From Hyphomicrobiales bacterium (lineage in GTDB: Bacteria; Pseudomonadota; Alphaproteobacteria; Rhizobiales; Rhizobiaceae), in contig UEHQ01000012.1 in NCBI GenBank assembly GCA_900489925.1, positions 62,001-126,000 of the forward strand: DNA of 64,000 nucleotides, read 5' to 3'. A program made the position numbers and the translations under genes. Shown here piece after piece: positions 28,750 to 38,507 of the stretch. Numbering within the stretch: position 1 is the first letter of the stretch; every line of letters begins with the position of its first letter. The notes under the pieces were generated by a model, which ran no database searches, was not told where the DNA came from, and saw only the letters and a program-made list of their open reading frames with translations.

Positions 28750-29451
28750 ATGTCAGCATTGCAGGATATCTATCTTTCCGATCATTATGCGGAGCTCAAT
28801 CCGAACTGGCACGAAGAGGATTCCCCTTGGAAGGCCCGCCAGATCGAAAACATCATCAGAAAGAACGGGCTGCAATTCGATACGCTTTGCGAAATCGGCT
28901 GCGGAACCGGAGAGATCCTGCTGAATTTGTCCCGGGCGTTCCCGGAAACTCGGCTTGCTGGCTATGAGGTCTCCCCTCATGCCTACCAGAGAGCAAAGAC
29001 AAAGGAGACAGATCGTGTCTCCTTTCACCTGAGCCCCAGCGCGGGCGAAGAGCGGACTTGCTACGATGTCCTTGTCGTCGCAGACGTCATCGAGCATGTC
29101 GACGACTACATCTCCTTCATAAAGGGGCTTCGCGCCCGCGGCCGCAAGGCCATCTTCCACATCCCGCTCGATCTCTCGGTGCAGTCGATACTGCGTGGCT
29201 GGCCCATCATGAATCTGCGCGCCAATGTCGGGCACCTGCACTACTTCTTCAAGGACACGGCGCTCGCGACCATCAGGGACTGCGGTTACTCGGTGATCGA
29301 CTATAGCTACACGGCCAGCCGCCTGGAGCTCCCCAACCAAGCGCTGAGCAGCCGTTTGATGCGCCTGCCGCGCAGGATGCTCTACTCCATCAACCCGGAT
29401 TTGGCGGTTCGGGTGCTCGGCGGCTACTCGCTCCTCGTTTTGGCAGAGTAA
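28750..29451 (+). CDS. Class I SAM-dependent methyltransferase
   Basis: A 233-residue methyltransferase. Motif I is CEIGCGTGEILLNL (about 47-60), an acidic end of strand 2 is in GYEVSP, and VLVVADVIEHVDDY is a motif III-like segment. Downstream hydrophobic patches suggest it works close to the membrane. It sits between the priming transferase and the polymerase candidate, so it may methylate a sugar of the repeat unit; that target is inferred. Confidence 0.88.
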   Translation: MSALQDIYLSDHYAELNPNWHEEDSPWKARQIENIIRKNGLQFDTLCEIGCGTGEILLNLSRAFPETRLAGYEVSPHAYQRAKTKETDRVSFHLSPSAGEERTCYDVLVVADVIEHVDDYISFIKGLRARGRKAIFHIPLDLSVQSILRGWPIMNLRANVGHLHYFFKDTALATIRDCGYSVIDYSYTASRLELPNQALSSRLMRLPRRMLYSINPDLAVRVLGGYSLLVLAE

Positions 29452-29485
29452 CGATCATGACGATGGCAAGGAGACAAGCTGCAAT

Positions 29486-30892
29486 ATGATCCTGGAACCC
29501 ATCGGCGTCGCTACCATTTTTGTTGGTCTGTTTTGCGTACTGCTTGGCGACATGACGATGGTCACCGTGCTCGCGATCGTGCCGGTGTTGGGGTCGGCGG
29601 CGGCGATGTTCGTCGGCTTTGCCAATATTCAGCCGGCCCATGTTCTCCTCGGCTTCCTTGCATTGGGCGTCATCACGCGAAAGCAAGAGCTGCGAGCCTT
29701 CATCCGCGCTCTAAGCCCCGGCGAGCCGGGCTTCTGGTTCGTCCTGCTGATCGCCTATGGCGTGCTGAGTGCCTATTTTGCTCCGCGCCTGCTGACGGGC
29801 GTGACGCAGATCGTCGCGCTCGGATCCACGGTCTTTGGCGACACAGGATCGACCGTTCCGCTCGTGCCGGTCTCCAGCAACCTCACCCAAAGCGTCTATA
29901 TGATCGGCAACCTCGTTTGCTTCGGGTTGACCTTGGCGGTGGCGTCGACTCACCGCGGCTTCAATGCGGTTCTGACCGGTCTGATCGGCTATTGCGTCGC
30001 CAACATCGCTTTTGCCGTGCTCGACATGGCCACCTTTGCCACCGGCACGCAATGGCTCCTCGATTTCATGAGAAACGCCCAATATGCGCTTCACACCGAC
30101 GCGCAGATCGGCGGACTGAAGCGAATTGTCGGTTCCTTCACCGAGGCTTCTTCTTTCGCGAGATCGACGCTCGGCGTGCTGGCATTCTCGGGAACGCTCT
30201 GGCTCGCCGGCTACAGACGGGCACTTATGGGATCGATCGCCGCGGCCTCTGTCGTGCTGCTGTTTCTGTCGACCTCATCGACAGGCGTCGCCGGCGCCCC
30301 CCTCATGCTGCTGATCCTGTATGCGACCGCGTTCTCGCTGAGCGGCAGAAGGCGCATCCGCCGCGTGACTGCCGCCGCCATGATAATGGTTCCTCTTGCG
30401 ATGATTGCGGTCGCGCTGCTGATAGCCATCGATCCCGTGATATCCAAGACCGTCTACGAGTACGTGGACATCGTTGTGCTGGGCAAAGCCACGTCCGATT
30501 CCGGCATTGAGCGGAGCACGTGGAATACGATTGCCATGCAGAACTTCTTCGACAGCTGGGGCTTTGGTGTCGGGCTTGGAACCGTCCGCACATCGAGTTT
30601 CGTCATGGCGCTGCTCGCCAATGTCGGCATTCCCGGTACGATCTTCTATGCGGCGTTTGCCTATACCGCGTTTTTCAAGAAGCGCGGCGTCCCCGGAACG
30701 CTGACGTCCGATGTGCGGCTTGCCGCCCGCAACGGGTGCTTCGGCTTGACGATCGGAGACCTGCTTGTCAGTCCGGTGCTCGATCAGGGGCTGTTCTTCT
30801 GCATGCTGGCTGCTGTCTGCTGCGCCCAACCCGAACGCGAGCGCAGCACCCAGGCGGTACGCGCTGCCACGCAGTTGGGAGCGACCGCATGA
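29486..30892 (+). CDS. Multi-spanning membrane protein, O-antigen/exopolysaccharide polymerase-like (Wzy/ExoQ role)
   Basis: A 468-residue protein with about ten to eleven hydrophobic segments. A large loop precedes the conserved-looking C-terminal region around NFFDSWGFGVGLGTVRTSS, a pattern seen in Wzy/WaaL-type proteins (F-G-G-G-S/T followed by paired helices). No other polymerase candidate is in the locus. It would join lipid-linked repeats in the periplasm. The stop overlaps the next start by four bases. Confidence 0.8.
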   Translation: MILEPIGVATIFVGLFCVLLGDMTMVTVLAIVPVLGSAAAMFVGFANIQPAHVLLGFLALGVITRKQELRAFIRALSPGEPGFWFVLLIAYGVLSAYFAPRLLTGVTQIVALGSTVFGDTGSTVPLVPVSSNLTQSVYMIGNLVCFGLTLAVASTHRGFNAVLTGLIGYCVANIAFAVLDMATFATGTQWLLDFMRNAQYALHTDAQIGGLKRIVGSFTEASSFARSTLGVLAFSGTLWLAGYRRALMGSIAAASVVLLFLSTSSTGVAGAPLMLLILYATAFSLSGRRRIRRVTAAAMIMVPLAMIAVALLIAIDPVISKTVYEYVDIVVLGKATSDSGIERSTWNTIAMQNFFDSWGFGVGLGTVRTSSFVMALLANVGIPGTIFYAAFAYTAFFKKRGVPGTLTSDVRLAARNGCFGLTIGDLLVSPVLDQGLFFCMLAAVCCAQPERERSTQAVRAATQLGATA

Positions 30893-32931
30893 GCACCATG
30901 CCCAAATTCGCCGTCAATGGCCGTTTCCTCACGCAGAATGCGACCGGCGTGCAGCGCTATGCATTGAATGTCATGCGGGCTCTGAACACTGCGCTGGAAG
31001 AGGCGGACGGGTGGGCAACGATCGTTGCGCCCATCGGCGCAAATGATCCAGGCTTCGCCCGCATGCCTTTGACCCAATCGGGCCGTCTGTCGGGTCACGC
31101 GTGGGAACAACTCACTCTTCCCGCCCGATGGCGAGGGAGGCTCCTCAATCTTTGCAACACCGCCCCGGCGTTCAAGGCAGACCAGATCGTCTGCATCCAT
31201 GACGCCAACATCTTCGCAGCTCCCGACAGCTACAGCCGCTCATTCCGAGCGTTCTATCACGCGCTTCAGCCGCTTCTCGCCCGAAGATCTGCCCGGATCA
31301 CCACGGTCTCCCACGCTGCAGCCCGGCAGATCGCCAGACACCTTCCCATTGCTGTCGAAGACATAGCGGTCCTGCCGAACGGCCACGAGCATGCCTTGCG
31401 CTGGGATCCTGCGCTTGCACAGACCGCGCCAGGGATCATTGCCAAGGTATCCGCACAAGGCGAGCGTCAGTTCGTGCTCGCTCTCGGCTCGCGCGCACGG
31501 CACAAGAACCTGGCCCTGCTGATCGACGCGGCGCCGGGGCTCGATGAAGTCGGGGTCGACATCGTCATCGTTGGCGGCGACTCGGGAATTTTTGTCCCAG
31601 GCGCACTCGCTGCACGCCCTAACGTCCGCCTGATCGGGCGCGTCTCCGACAACGATCTCGCATATCTGCTCGACCGCGCCCTCTGTCTTGCATTCCCGTC
31701 ATTGACCGAGGGATTTGGCCTCCCGATCGTCGAAGCCATGGCACGGGGCTGCCCGGTCGTCGCTTCCCATTGCGCCAGCATGCCGGAGGTTTGCGGTACC
31801 GCCGCTCTTCTTGCATCACCAACTGACCCCGTTGCCTGGGTCCAGCATATCCGCGATCTCAAGGATTCACCGGACCTGCGCGCCGACCTCGTGCGACGGG
31901 GGCACGAGCAGATCGGACAGTTCTCATGGTCCAAGACTGCAGCTGGCTATTTGGAGCTGCTTGAACGCCCAACTGCCCGGCAGGCGATCTATCAGGCACC
32001 GGCCAGAGCCACAGGCACGAGCACGGCGCTCGTCGTGGCAACACGCGGACGCCCAGCCCTTGTCAGTGCGACCGTGCGGCACACGCTCGCAACGCAGACC
32101 CAGCCTCCAGACACCGTCATCGTCTCCTGTGTCGATCCCGAGGATGCGGGAGATCTCGCAGACCATCCGAAGGTCACGGTGTTGACTGGACCGCCCGGCC
32201 TCGCCGCCCAGCGCAACACCGCCTTGGCCAATCTCCCCAGGAATACAGAGATCGTCGCCTTCTTCGACGACGACTTCGTTGCTGACGGGAACTGGATTGC
32301 CGCTGCCACACGCACCTTCCGGGATGAGAGCCGCGTTGTGGCTTTTACCGGCCGCGTTGTCGCCGACGGGATCAACGGCCCCGGCATTGCGTTCGCGGAT
32401 GCGGTGCGGATGACAGCGGAGGCAGCCGCCGCCGACTGGGCCTGGATCGAGCCCTACAGCCCCTACGGCTGCAACATGGCATTTCGGGTAAAATCAATAG
32501 GCGCGACCCGCTTCGACGAACGTCTGGTCCTCTACGGCTGGCTTGAGGACCGCGACTTCGCGGCTGCCCTCGCCAAGGGCGGTGGGCGACTGGTCAAGGA
32601 CGCAGCCGCCTTCGGCGTCCACATGGGCACGAAGGGCGGACGCATAAGCGGCAACCGGCTTGGGTATTCGCAGGTCGTGAACCCGCTCTATATGTTGCGT
32701 AAGGGAACGATGACCATCCCGAAGGTCGCGAACCATATCCTTTGCAACATGGCCAGCAATTTCGGACGGGCGGCGTGGCCGGAACCGTTCGTCGACAGAC
32801 GCGGCAGGGCACGAGGCAATCTCATTGCCATTGCCGACGTACTTCGTGGCCGTCTGGAACCCGAGCGCGCGGCAGGGCTCCCGACAGCAAGCCAGAGGGG
32901 ATCAATTCAGCCGGAGGTAAAGGCGCGATGA
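30889..32931 (+). CDS. Bifunctional glycosyltransferase: GT4 domain fused to GT2 domain
   Basis: A 680-residue protein starting at ATG 30889, overlapping the polymerase gene by four bases. Residues 1 to about 365 are a GT4 domain (NGRFLTQNATGVQRYA at the N-terminus; FPSLTEGFGLPIVEAMARG with the E-x7-E motif). From about 380 a GT2 domain begins (ALVVATRGRPALVSATV) with a DDDF metal/nucleotide motif near 463-467 (EIVAFFDDDFVADGNW). Both halves look complete, so one polypeptide may add two sugars in succession. The join is in frame with no stop. Confidence 0.9.
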   Translation: MSTMPKFAVNGRFLTQNATGVQRYALNVMRALNTALEEADGWATIVAPIGANDPGFARMPLTQSGRLSGHAWEQLTLPARWRGRLLNLCNTAPAFKADQIVCIHDANIFAAPDSYSRSFRAFYHALQPLLARRSARITTVSHAAARQIARHLPIAVEDIAVLPNGHEHALRWDPALAQTAPGIIAKVSAQGERQFVLALGSRARHKNLALLIDAAPGLDEVGVDIVIVGGDSGIFVPGALAARPNVRLIGRVSDNDLAYLLDRALCLAFPSLTEGFGLPIVEAMARGCPVVASHCASMPEVCGTAALLASPTDPVAWVQHIRDLKDSPDLRADLVRRGHEQIGQFSWSKTAAGYLELLERPTARQAIYQAPARATGTSTALVVATRGRPALVSATVRHTLATQTQPPDTVIVSCVDPEDAGDLADHPKVTVLTGPPGLAAQRNTALANLPRNTEIVAFFDDDFVADGNWIAAATRTFRDESRVVAFTGRVVADGINGPGIAFADAVRMTAEAAAADWAWIEPYSPYGCNMAFRVKSIGATRFDERLVLYGWLEDRDFAAALAKGGGRLVKDAAAFGVHMGTKGGRISGNRLGYSQVVNPLYMLRKGTMTIPKVANHILCNMASNFGRAAWPEPFVDRRGRARGNLIAIADVLRGRLEPERAAGLPTASQRGSIQPEVKAR

Positions 32932-34655
32932 CGTATAACAGCCCGCAGCCCCTGAAGCGTTTGTCCGGGCTATGGCGGTTCGATGACACGCTTACGGAGA
33001 AGACCGACGAAGGTCCGGTCGCTCTGCTGCGCGCGATGTACCTGCTCGGTCTGCAGCACAAGACGAAATTGATCCTATGCACCGCGATCGGCATGGGATT
33101 GGCCACGCTCTATGCCAAGACCCTTCCACAGACCTATTCGGCAACCGCCACGCTTCTGCTCGAACCACGACGCCAGGCCGCAATCTCCGGCCAAGAGGCA
33201 ATCGTACCGGGCAGCCTCGACTTGAACAGGGCCGATAGCGAGCTCCAGATCATCCGCTCGGAGCGCCTTCTATCGGCAGTGTTCGACAGCCTGGACCTCG
33301 AGAACGCGCCGAGCCTTGGGCCAGCTTCCGGACGGATGATCGACGCTCCGATGGCCGAGGTCCAGCGCTATCTGGATCAGGCCGTGATCGGCAAACGACC
33401 GGCTGCCGAGAACAATCCAGCCGTCCCGGAAATCGGGAAGTCCGCGCGCTCGGTGCCACCTGCGGCGCCAAGCGACGATCAAGCCGAGAATAGCGTCCGC
33501 CAGGCGGCCTTCCAGGACTTCATCAGGAACCTTAACGTCCGACGCGTCGGTCAATCCTACGTCATCGAGATCGAATACTCGGCAACCGATCCGGTGCTCG
33601 CGGCCCGCGTCGCGAACGCAATGCTGTCCGGCTACATCTCTCAATCCGTCGGCTTCAAGGCGCAGCTGGCGCAGGCAGGAACGGAAGCGCTGCAAGGGCG
33701 CCTCGATGCTCTGGCCGCCCAGGTCAACGCAGCCACGGATGCGATGAGGCACGGTACGCTGCCGATCATTCCGACGCCGGATGCCGACGCCCGGATCATC
33801 GGCGCGGCATTGCCGCCTGTCAGCCCGTCCGGCCCCCGTTCAAAGCTCATCATGGCGCTTGGGGGCGTGCTCGGGCTGATTGGCGGCTTCACCATACTGG
33901 CACTGGATCGCAAGGTTCGGACGGCCAAGGATCTGATGCGCGATACCGGCGTTCCCTGCCTCGGAACCATACCCGAAGCTGGTAGCTGGATCGGCGCAGC
34001 CTGGCGCACGGATATCGAGAGGGCAGCACTTGTCGTCAGTCAGCCCAGTAGCCGCTACGCTGTCGCTATGCGTGACTTGAGAACGTCAATCGAGATCGCC
34101 TGCTCGTCCATTCGTAGCGAACGTAGTCTGGTGATCGCGATCGCCGGCTGGGAAGAAGGCGCCAACATCTCGACGGTCTGCCTTAGCCTTGCGCAATTGA
34201 TAAACAGGAGCGGCCGATATGTTACGCTGTTCAAGTCCGAGGTCGGGCGTCCAGACTATGAGGCCGGCGGGATGGACAGTTCCGTTGCTGTTTCCTTGGC
34301 CGATGCGCTGATTGCCGACGTGCGTCCCGAGCAAGTCCTTTTCACCAACAGAGACGGCATTACGGTATTGCCGATCCACTCGGTTAACCCAGAGACCAAC
34401 CTTTTTGCTGACTTCCGAGACCGCCGTGTCGCACGTATTGTCGAGTCGGCTCGCGTCAGAGGCGACGTCTTGATCGACTTGCCACCTCTGCACGACTCGA
34501 CGGACGCCCTGGCATTGGCGATTCACGCTGACGCCGTACTGATCGTAGCAACCGCCGGGAAAACGACGACCGATGAGGTGAATGACATGCTTCATCAATT
34601 GCGGCGCTCCGGCGCAAATGTGATCGGCACCGTAGTCAATCGGAGAAAGGCATGA
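32928..34655 (+). CDS. Polysaccharide co-polymerase (Wzz/ExoP-like) with degenerate BY-kinase domain
   Basis: A 575-residue inner-membrane protein. The first helix is about 47-63, the Wzz-type periplasmic domain follows, and the second helix is about 307-326, preceded by the Pro-rich PPVSPSGPRSK. The C-terminal half resembles the ExoP/Wzc kinase domain, but its Walker A place reads GWEEGANIST (407-416) with no GKS/T lysine, and Walker A' is also lost; only LIDLPP (515-520) recalls Walker B. There is no Tyr-rich tail. It should control chain length and export together with the ExoF-like protein, without autophosphorylation by the usual mechanism. Confidence 0.88.
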   Translation: MTYNSPQPLKRLSGLWRFDDTLTEKTDEGPVALLRAMYLLGLQHKTKLILCTAIGMGLATLYAKTLPQTYSATATLLLEPRRQAAISGQEAIVPGSLDLNRADSELQIIRSERLLSAVFDSLDLENAPSLGPASGRMIDAPMAEVQRYLDQAVIGKRPAAENNPAVPEIGKSARSVPPAAPSDDQAENSVRQAAFQDFIRNLNVRRVGQSYVIEIEYSATDPVLAARVANAMLSGYISQSVGFKAQLAQAGTEALQGRLDALAAQVNAATDAMRHGTLPIIPTPDADARIIGAALPPVSPSGPRSKLIMALGGVLGLIGGFTILALDRKVRTAKDLMRDTGVPCLGTIPEAGSWIGAAWRTDIERAALVVSQPSSRYAVAMRDLRTSIEIACSSIRSERSLVIAIAGWEEGANISTVCLSLAQLINRSGRYVTLFKSEVGRPDYEAGGMDSSVAVSLADALIADVRPEQVLFTNRDGITVLPIHSVNPETNLFADFRDRRVARIVESARVRGDVLIDLPPLHDSTDALALAIHADAVLIVATAGKTTTDEVNDMLHQLRRSGANVIGTVVNRRKA

Positions 34656-35755
34656 CACCAGCAACGGTCGGCGGACAGGCAGCTGGCCTTCTTTACAGAA
34701 CGGTGCCGCGCCAAAGGTCGAGAACCATGGCAAATGGTCACCAGGACAGAGTGACGACTCCGAAGCTTTCTGTCGTCATCACCTGCTGGAATTACGAGGC
34801 GTATGTATCACGGGCGATCCGCAGCGTCGTGTCGCAAGGGCACGACGATTGCGAACTCGTGGTGATCGATGACGGTTCGACGGATCGCTCCTGGGAAGTC
34901 ATCAGCCGCGAAGGCGTGACCGCCTACCGGACGGAAAATCGCGGCCAGCGCGCGGCCTGCCTCTACGGGCTTGATCACACACAAGCCCCCTTTGTGCTTT
35001 TTCTCGACGCCGACGACGAACTGGTCCCGGGCTCGCTTGCCACCATCATCGCCGCACTCGATGAGCGGGTTGCCAAGCTGCAGTTCCCCTTGATCCAGAT
35101 CGATCGCGACGGAAACGTCACCGATGCGAATGACCCTTCGCTCGGCACGTTCCGGAGTAGTCTGACCCTCGCCGACCGGGTACTGCGTACGGGGGTCTAC
35201 ACAACGCCTCCTACCTCCGGAAACGTGTTCCGGCGCGACGTCTGCGAATATCTGCGAGAGGTCGATTATGATCGCGCGGTCGACGGCGTCATTCTGTTCG
35301 TCGCCCCCTTCCTAGGCGACGTGGTGGGCCTCTCGCAACAGCTGGGGCGTTATCGAGTGCATGACCGAAACGACTCCGGGCTGGGACGTCCCCTGAGCGC
35401 TGAATCGTTGCGCCGGGATATCAGGCGCTTCGTGGATCGCACCGATCATCTGCGCCGAATTCTGGAACGATCAGGCCGGGCGGCGGAACTGGTGGCGCCG
35501 GAGCAAACTTACTACTATCTCGAGCACAGCTACTATCTGGCGATAGTCGATGGCCAGCGTGTTTCCCTCGGCAACCTTGGTCGATTGTTGGGTGCCCTGT
35601 GGAGGGAATGCTACCCCGCGAAAACCAAGGCCAGATTGACAGCCTACTATCTGATCACCAGTGCCTTGCCAAACGAGCGGGCACGTCGCGCAATTGGCTA
35701 CAGGCTTGAGTCAGGAAGACGTTCGGCCATGGGCTTGCTTCGCTCACTTCTCTGA
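34652..35755 (+). CDS. Glycosyltransferase family 2
   Basis: A 367-residue GT-A transferase. Its ATG at 34652 overlaps the co-polymerase stop by four bases; a later ATG at 34728 is an alternative that would remove a non-conserved 25-residue lead. The GT2 core is visible as LSVVITCWNYEAYVSRAI, VVIDDGSTDRSW and the DXD-like LFLDADDEL. It is the last gene of the tightly coupled plus-strand block and adds a sugar on the cytoplasmic face. Confidence 0.92.
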   Translation: MTPATVGGQAAGLLYRTVPRQRSRTMANGHQDRVTTPKLSVVITCWNYEAYVSRAIRSVVSQGHDDCELVVIDDGSTDRSWEVISREGVTAYRTENRGQRAACLYGLDHTQAPFVLFLDADDELVPGSLATIIAALDERVAKLQFPLIQIDRDGNVTDANDPSLGTFRSSLTLADRVLRTGVYTTPPTSGNVFRRDVCEYLREVDYDRAVDGVILFVAPFLGDVVGLSQQLGRYRVHDRNDSGLGRPLSAESLRRDIRRFVDRTDHLRRILERSGRAAELVAPEQTYYYLEHSYYLAIVDGQRVSLGNLGRLLGALWRECYPAKTKARLTAYYLITSALPNERARRAIGYRLESGRRSAMGLLRSLL

Positions 35756-35787
35756 TGACGGCATGCTCGGTGTTCTCACACCGGCGG

Positions 35788-37227
35788 TTACCGGCGATTG
35801 ACAAGCTCGAGCCGCCCACCCCCGGCAATCAACCGCACACCCAAGGCGAGCAACGTGCCGACATAGGCTGCCGCACCCGTGCTCGCCACGATGCCAAGCT
35901 CAACGACATCGTTCCACGCGCGGCCCGCAAGCTCGTGTCGCAACACCAGCACCCAGATCGCCATGACAATAGCGGCGAGCGCAATTTGCCACAGGTTCTG
36001 CAACTGTCGCCAGATTTCAACCTGCAGCAGCAGCTTCGTCTCCATGAGATAAAAGACAAACATGATCGACGAGAGCAACACCCTCGCAAAGCTGACGCCT
36101 GTGGTTGAAAAAAGATAGAAGGCGATAGAGATCAATACCAGCCTGAAGCACAGATCGATGGTGTTGAGCTTGAAGATGATATGCGGCCGATCGACCGCAA
36201 GCCCGGCAGAGTACAAGGTCTGGAAGTAGGGAATCGGGATCATCGACAGCGCCAGAGGAGTGAGCAGAGGCGCCGCGTCCTTCCACTTCGCTCCGAGCAG
36301 CAGATCCGTGACGAGGTCTGACGTCAGGCTGATACCGACGCAGGCCGGCACCGCGATCAGCATGACAAAGCGGACGGCTTTGAGGAAGGCGAACTTCATC
36401 CGCTCCGGATCCGAGCCGATCCGTGCAAAGGCAGCCATGACAGACTGTTGCGCAGGACCGATCAGGTTCTGCGTCGGAATTGCCGCGACATCGCTGACCA
36501 AGGCATACCGACCGAGTACTGCCTTGCCCGCGACGGCGCCGATCAATACGCGATCGAACTGCCAGTTCAATGCCGATACCAACTGCGCAGAGCTGAACCA
36601 GCCAATGAAGCCTGCGAAATCGGACAGCCGGGACAACGAGAAGGCAGGGCGATAGGGCGCCAGAACATAGGACGCAATAGTCGCTGCGGTCGATGACGCC
36701 ACGTAATTTGCTGCGATCGCCCAATAGGTCCCCCCCAGCAAGACGGTGGTGGTGGCCACGACGAATGAGGCCACCTTCCCGCAGAACTCCAGAAGGAACG
36801 TCTGCCGGAAACCGAGATCCCTGGCGAAATGCACCATGGCCGGGCTGTAAAGGCCCTTTATGACGGGAGCGAGCGCGAGCACCGCAACGAGGGGCATAAG
36901 CTCCGGGTCGTTGTTCAGGGCGGCAAAAGGCCACGCCGCGGCCAGAATAATGACGGCGATCAACCCGCTTCGCAGGATACTCAGCGTGAAGCTGGTGTCC
37001 AAATGGCGTTGGTCAATTGTCTTGAGGCGGACGAGCGCCTGCGTGACAGGCAGCTCGAGGACAGTGTCGACAACAAGCACGAGCGACATCGCCAACGCCG
37101 CCAGACCAAAATCGTCGGGTGTCAGGCTGCGAGCGAGAACCAGCAGCGTGAAGAAGTCGATGATGCGGCCGACGAAGCGAGACACAATGAGCCAGCCGGC
37201 TCCTTTGAAGGCTTTGAATGCGAGCAT
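35788..37227 (-). CDS. Wzx-type polysaccharide flippase (MOP superfamily)
   Basis: A 479-residue protein with about 12-14 hydrophobic helices and the family start AFKAFKGAGWLIVSRFVGRIIDF, LARSLTPDDFGLAALA. It should flip the lipid-linked repeat unit to the periplasm for polymerisation. It is convergent with the GT2 gene and is followed upstream by a GT4 gene on the same minus strand. Confidence 0.92.
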   Translation of the reverse strand: MLAFKAFKGAGWLIVSRFVGRIIDFFTLLVLARSLTPDDFGLAALAMSLVLVVDTVLELPVTQALVRLKTIDQRHLDTSFTLSILRSGLIAVIILAAAWPFAALNNDPELMPLVAVLALAPVIKGLYSPAMVHFARDLGFRQTFLLEFCGKVASFVVATTTVLLGGTYWAIAANYVASSTAATIASYVLAPYRPAFSLSRLSDFAGFIGWFSSAQLVSALNWQFDRVLIGAVAGKAVLGRYALVSDVAAIPTQNLIGPAQQSVMAAFARIGSDPERMKFAFLKAVRFVMLIAVPACVGISLTSDLVTDLLLGAKWKDAAPLLTPLALSMIPIPYFQTLYSAGLAVDRPHIIFKLNTIDLCFRLVLISIAFYLFSTTGVSFARVLLSSIMFVFYLMETKLLLQVEIWRQLQNLWQIALAAIVMAIWVLVLRHELAGRAWNDVVELGIVASTGAAAYVGTLLALGVRLIAGGGRLELVNRR

Positions 37228-37317
37228 TCTGAAATCAAGACCCCGCTGTTTGCCTCATCGCTCCAAGGTATCGCAATGTTGTTTCATGCTTATGCATCGG
37301 CCGCACAAACGAAGCGT

Positions 37318-38490
37318 TCAACCGGCTGCAAACGCCCGCAGGGATTCCGCAAGCTTGCTGTAAAGCACCCGTGTGTTGAAATGCTGGCGCACAGTTTCCA
37401 CTGCGGCAGCACCGAAGGCCTCTTTGTTTTCCCAGGCATTCAGGATCGCAGCCGCGAGCGCCTCGGGATTCCCGACCGGAACCAGCCGGCCGTTGACGCC
37501 GTCTTCCACGAGGCGCTCGAAAGCCCTGATCCTGCTCAAGACGACTGCAGTGCCGCAACCCATCGCTTCCAGCGCGGCAACGGCAACGGCCTCGTTGGCC
37601 GAAGGCATCGCGTAGACCCCGCAGGTCTGGAGGAAATCTCGAACTGTCGTCCGATCGACAAAGCCGTGAAACCGCACGCGAGCGGAAACACCAGCATCGA
37701 CCGCGCATCGCGTCAGCATGTCAAGGTCGGGGCCGGCGCCGACGATGTCCAGTGACCACTCTTCCGGCAGAAGCCCAAGCGCCTTGATGATATCGCTCGT
37801 TCGCTTCTGTTTGTTGGTCAGCCGCGCCACGGTCAGAATTGTCTTGCTGCGTTGGACATCGGCGCGCGGATAGAACCGAGAGGTATCGCAGCCGTTGGGT
37901 TGCAACGTCGGCACGCCGCCATGCTGGGCAACGATGTCGCATTCGTCGGGTGTCTGGCAGTAGACGCCGCGGGTTCGCGCGAAGGATCGACGCTTGAACC
38001 ACTTCAGCACGCCCTTCGACACGCCGCCGTGATCAGCGGCGGTCATCGGAAGGTCGATGCGCGAAACAACATGGTCGAACCGGCCGCTCCAATATTCCTG
38101 AATGTAGAGCAGATCGACGTGATCCTGTGCGAGCCCTGCTTTGAGCGGTTTCATCAGTGCTGCCGCATTAAGCCGCTCATCAGCGTAAAGTGTCAGCGGA
38201 TTGGTCCGGCTCATTCGCTTGAGCCATACCCTTTCCGCCGGCCGGTACCACGCCGCAAGCTGAAGAAATCGTACAGCAACGCCCGAATCCGTTTCGTAAC
38301 GGCCGCTTTCATGCAGCGAGGGAATGTAGAGCGTCACCTTGACGCCATTCTCGACAAGACCACTGCCGTAGTACCAACTCCAATCGTTGCGGTAGCTTTG
38401 AAGGTATTTCTCGCGTGTCTGACCCTGTACACGTCCGAAGAACCCTTCGAAGGAACCGCAACTCAGAAGCATGGCAACATTCATCAACAA
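37318..38490 (-). CDS. Glycosyltransferase family 4
   Basis: A 390-residue GT-B transferase. The N-terminus has GSFEGFFGRVQGQTREKYL; the C-terminal donor domain has ILTVARLTNKQKRTSDIIKAL, IVGAGPDL and the E-x7-E-like YAMPSANEAVAVAALEAMGCGTA. It lies 17 bases after the HAD-protein gene (38508) and 90 bases before the flippase gene on the same strand, so the three form a minus-strand block of the locus. Confidence 0.92.
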   Translation of the reverse strand: MLMNVAMLLSCGSFEGFFGRVQGQTREKYLQSYRNDWSWYYGSGLVENGVKVTLYIPSLHESGRYETDSGVAVRFLQLAAWYRPAERVWLKRMSRTNPLTLYADERLNAAALMKPLKAGLAQDHVDLLYIQEYWSGRFDHVVSRIDLPMTAADHGGVSKGVLKWFKRRSFARTRGVYCQTPDECDIVAQHGGVPTLQPNGCDTSRFYPRADVQRSKTILTVARLTNKQKRTSDIIKALGLLPEEWSLDIVGAGPDLDMLTRCAVDAGVSARVRFHGFVDRTTVRDFLQTCGVYAMPSANEAVAVAALEAMGCGTAVVLSRIRAFERLVEDGVNGRLVPVGNPEALAAAILNAWENKEAFGAAAVETVRQHFNTRVLYSKLAESLRAFAAG

Positions 38491-38507
38491 CTCCTTGGCC
38501 TGCCAGT

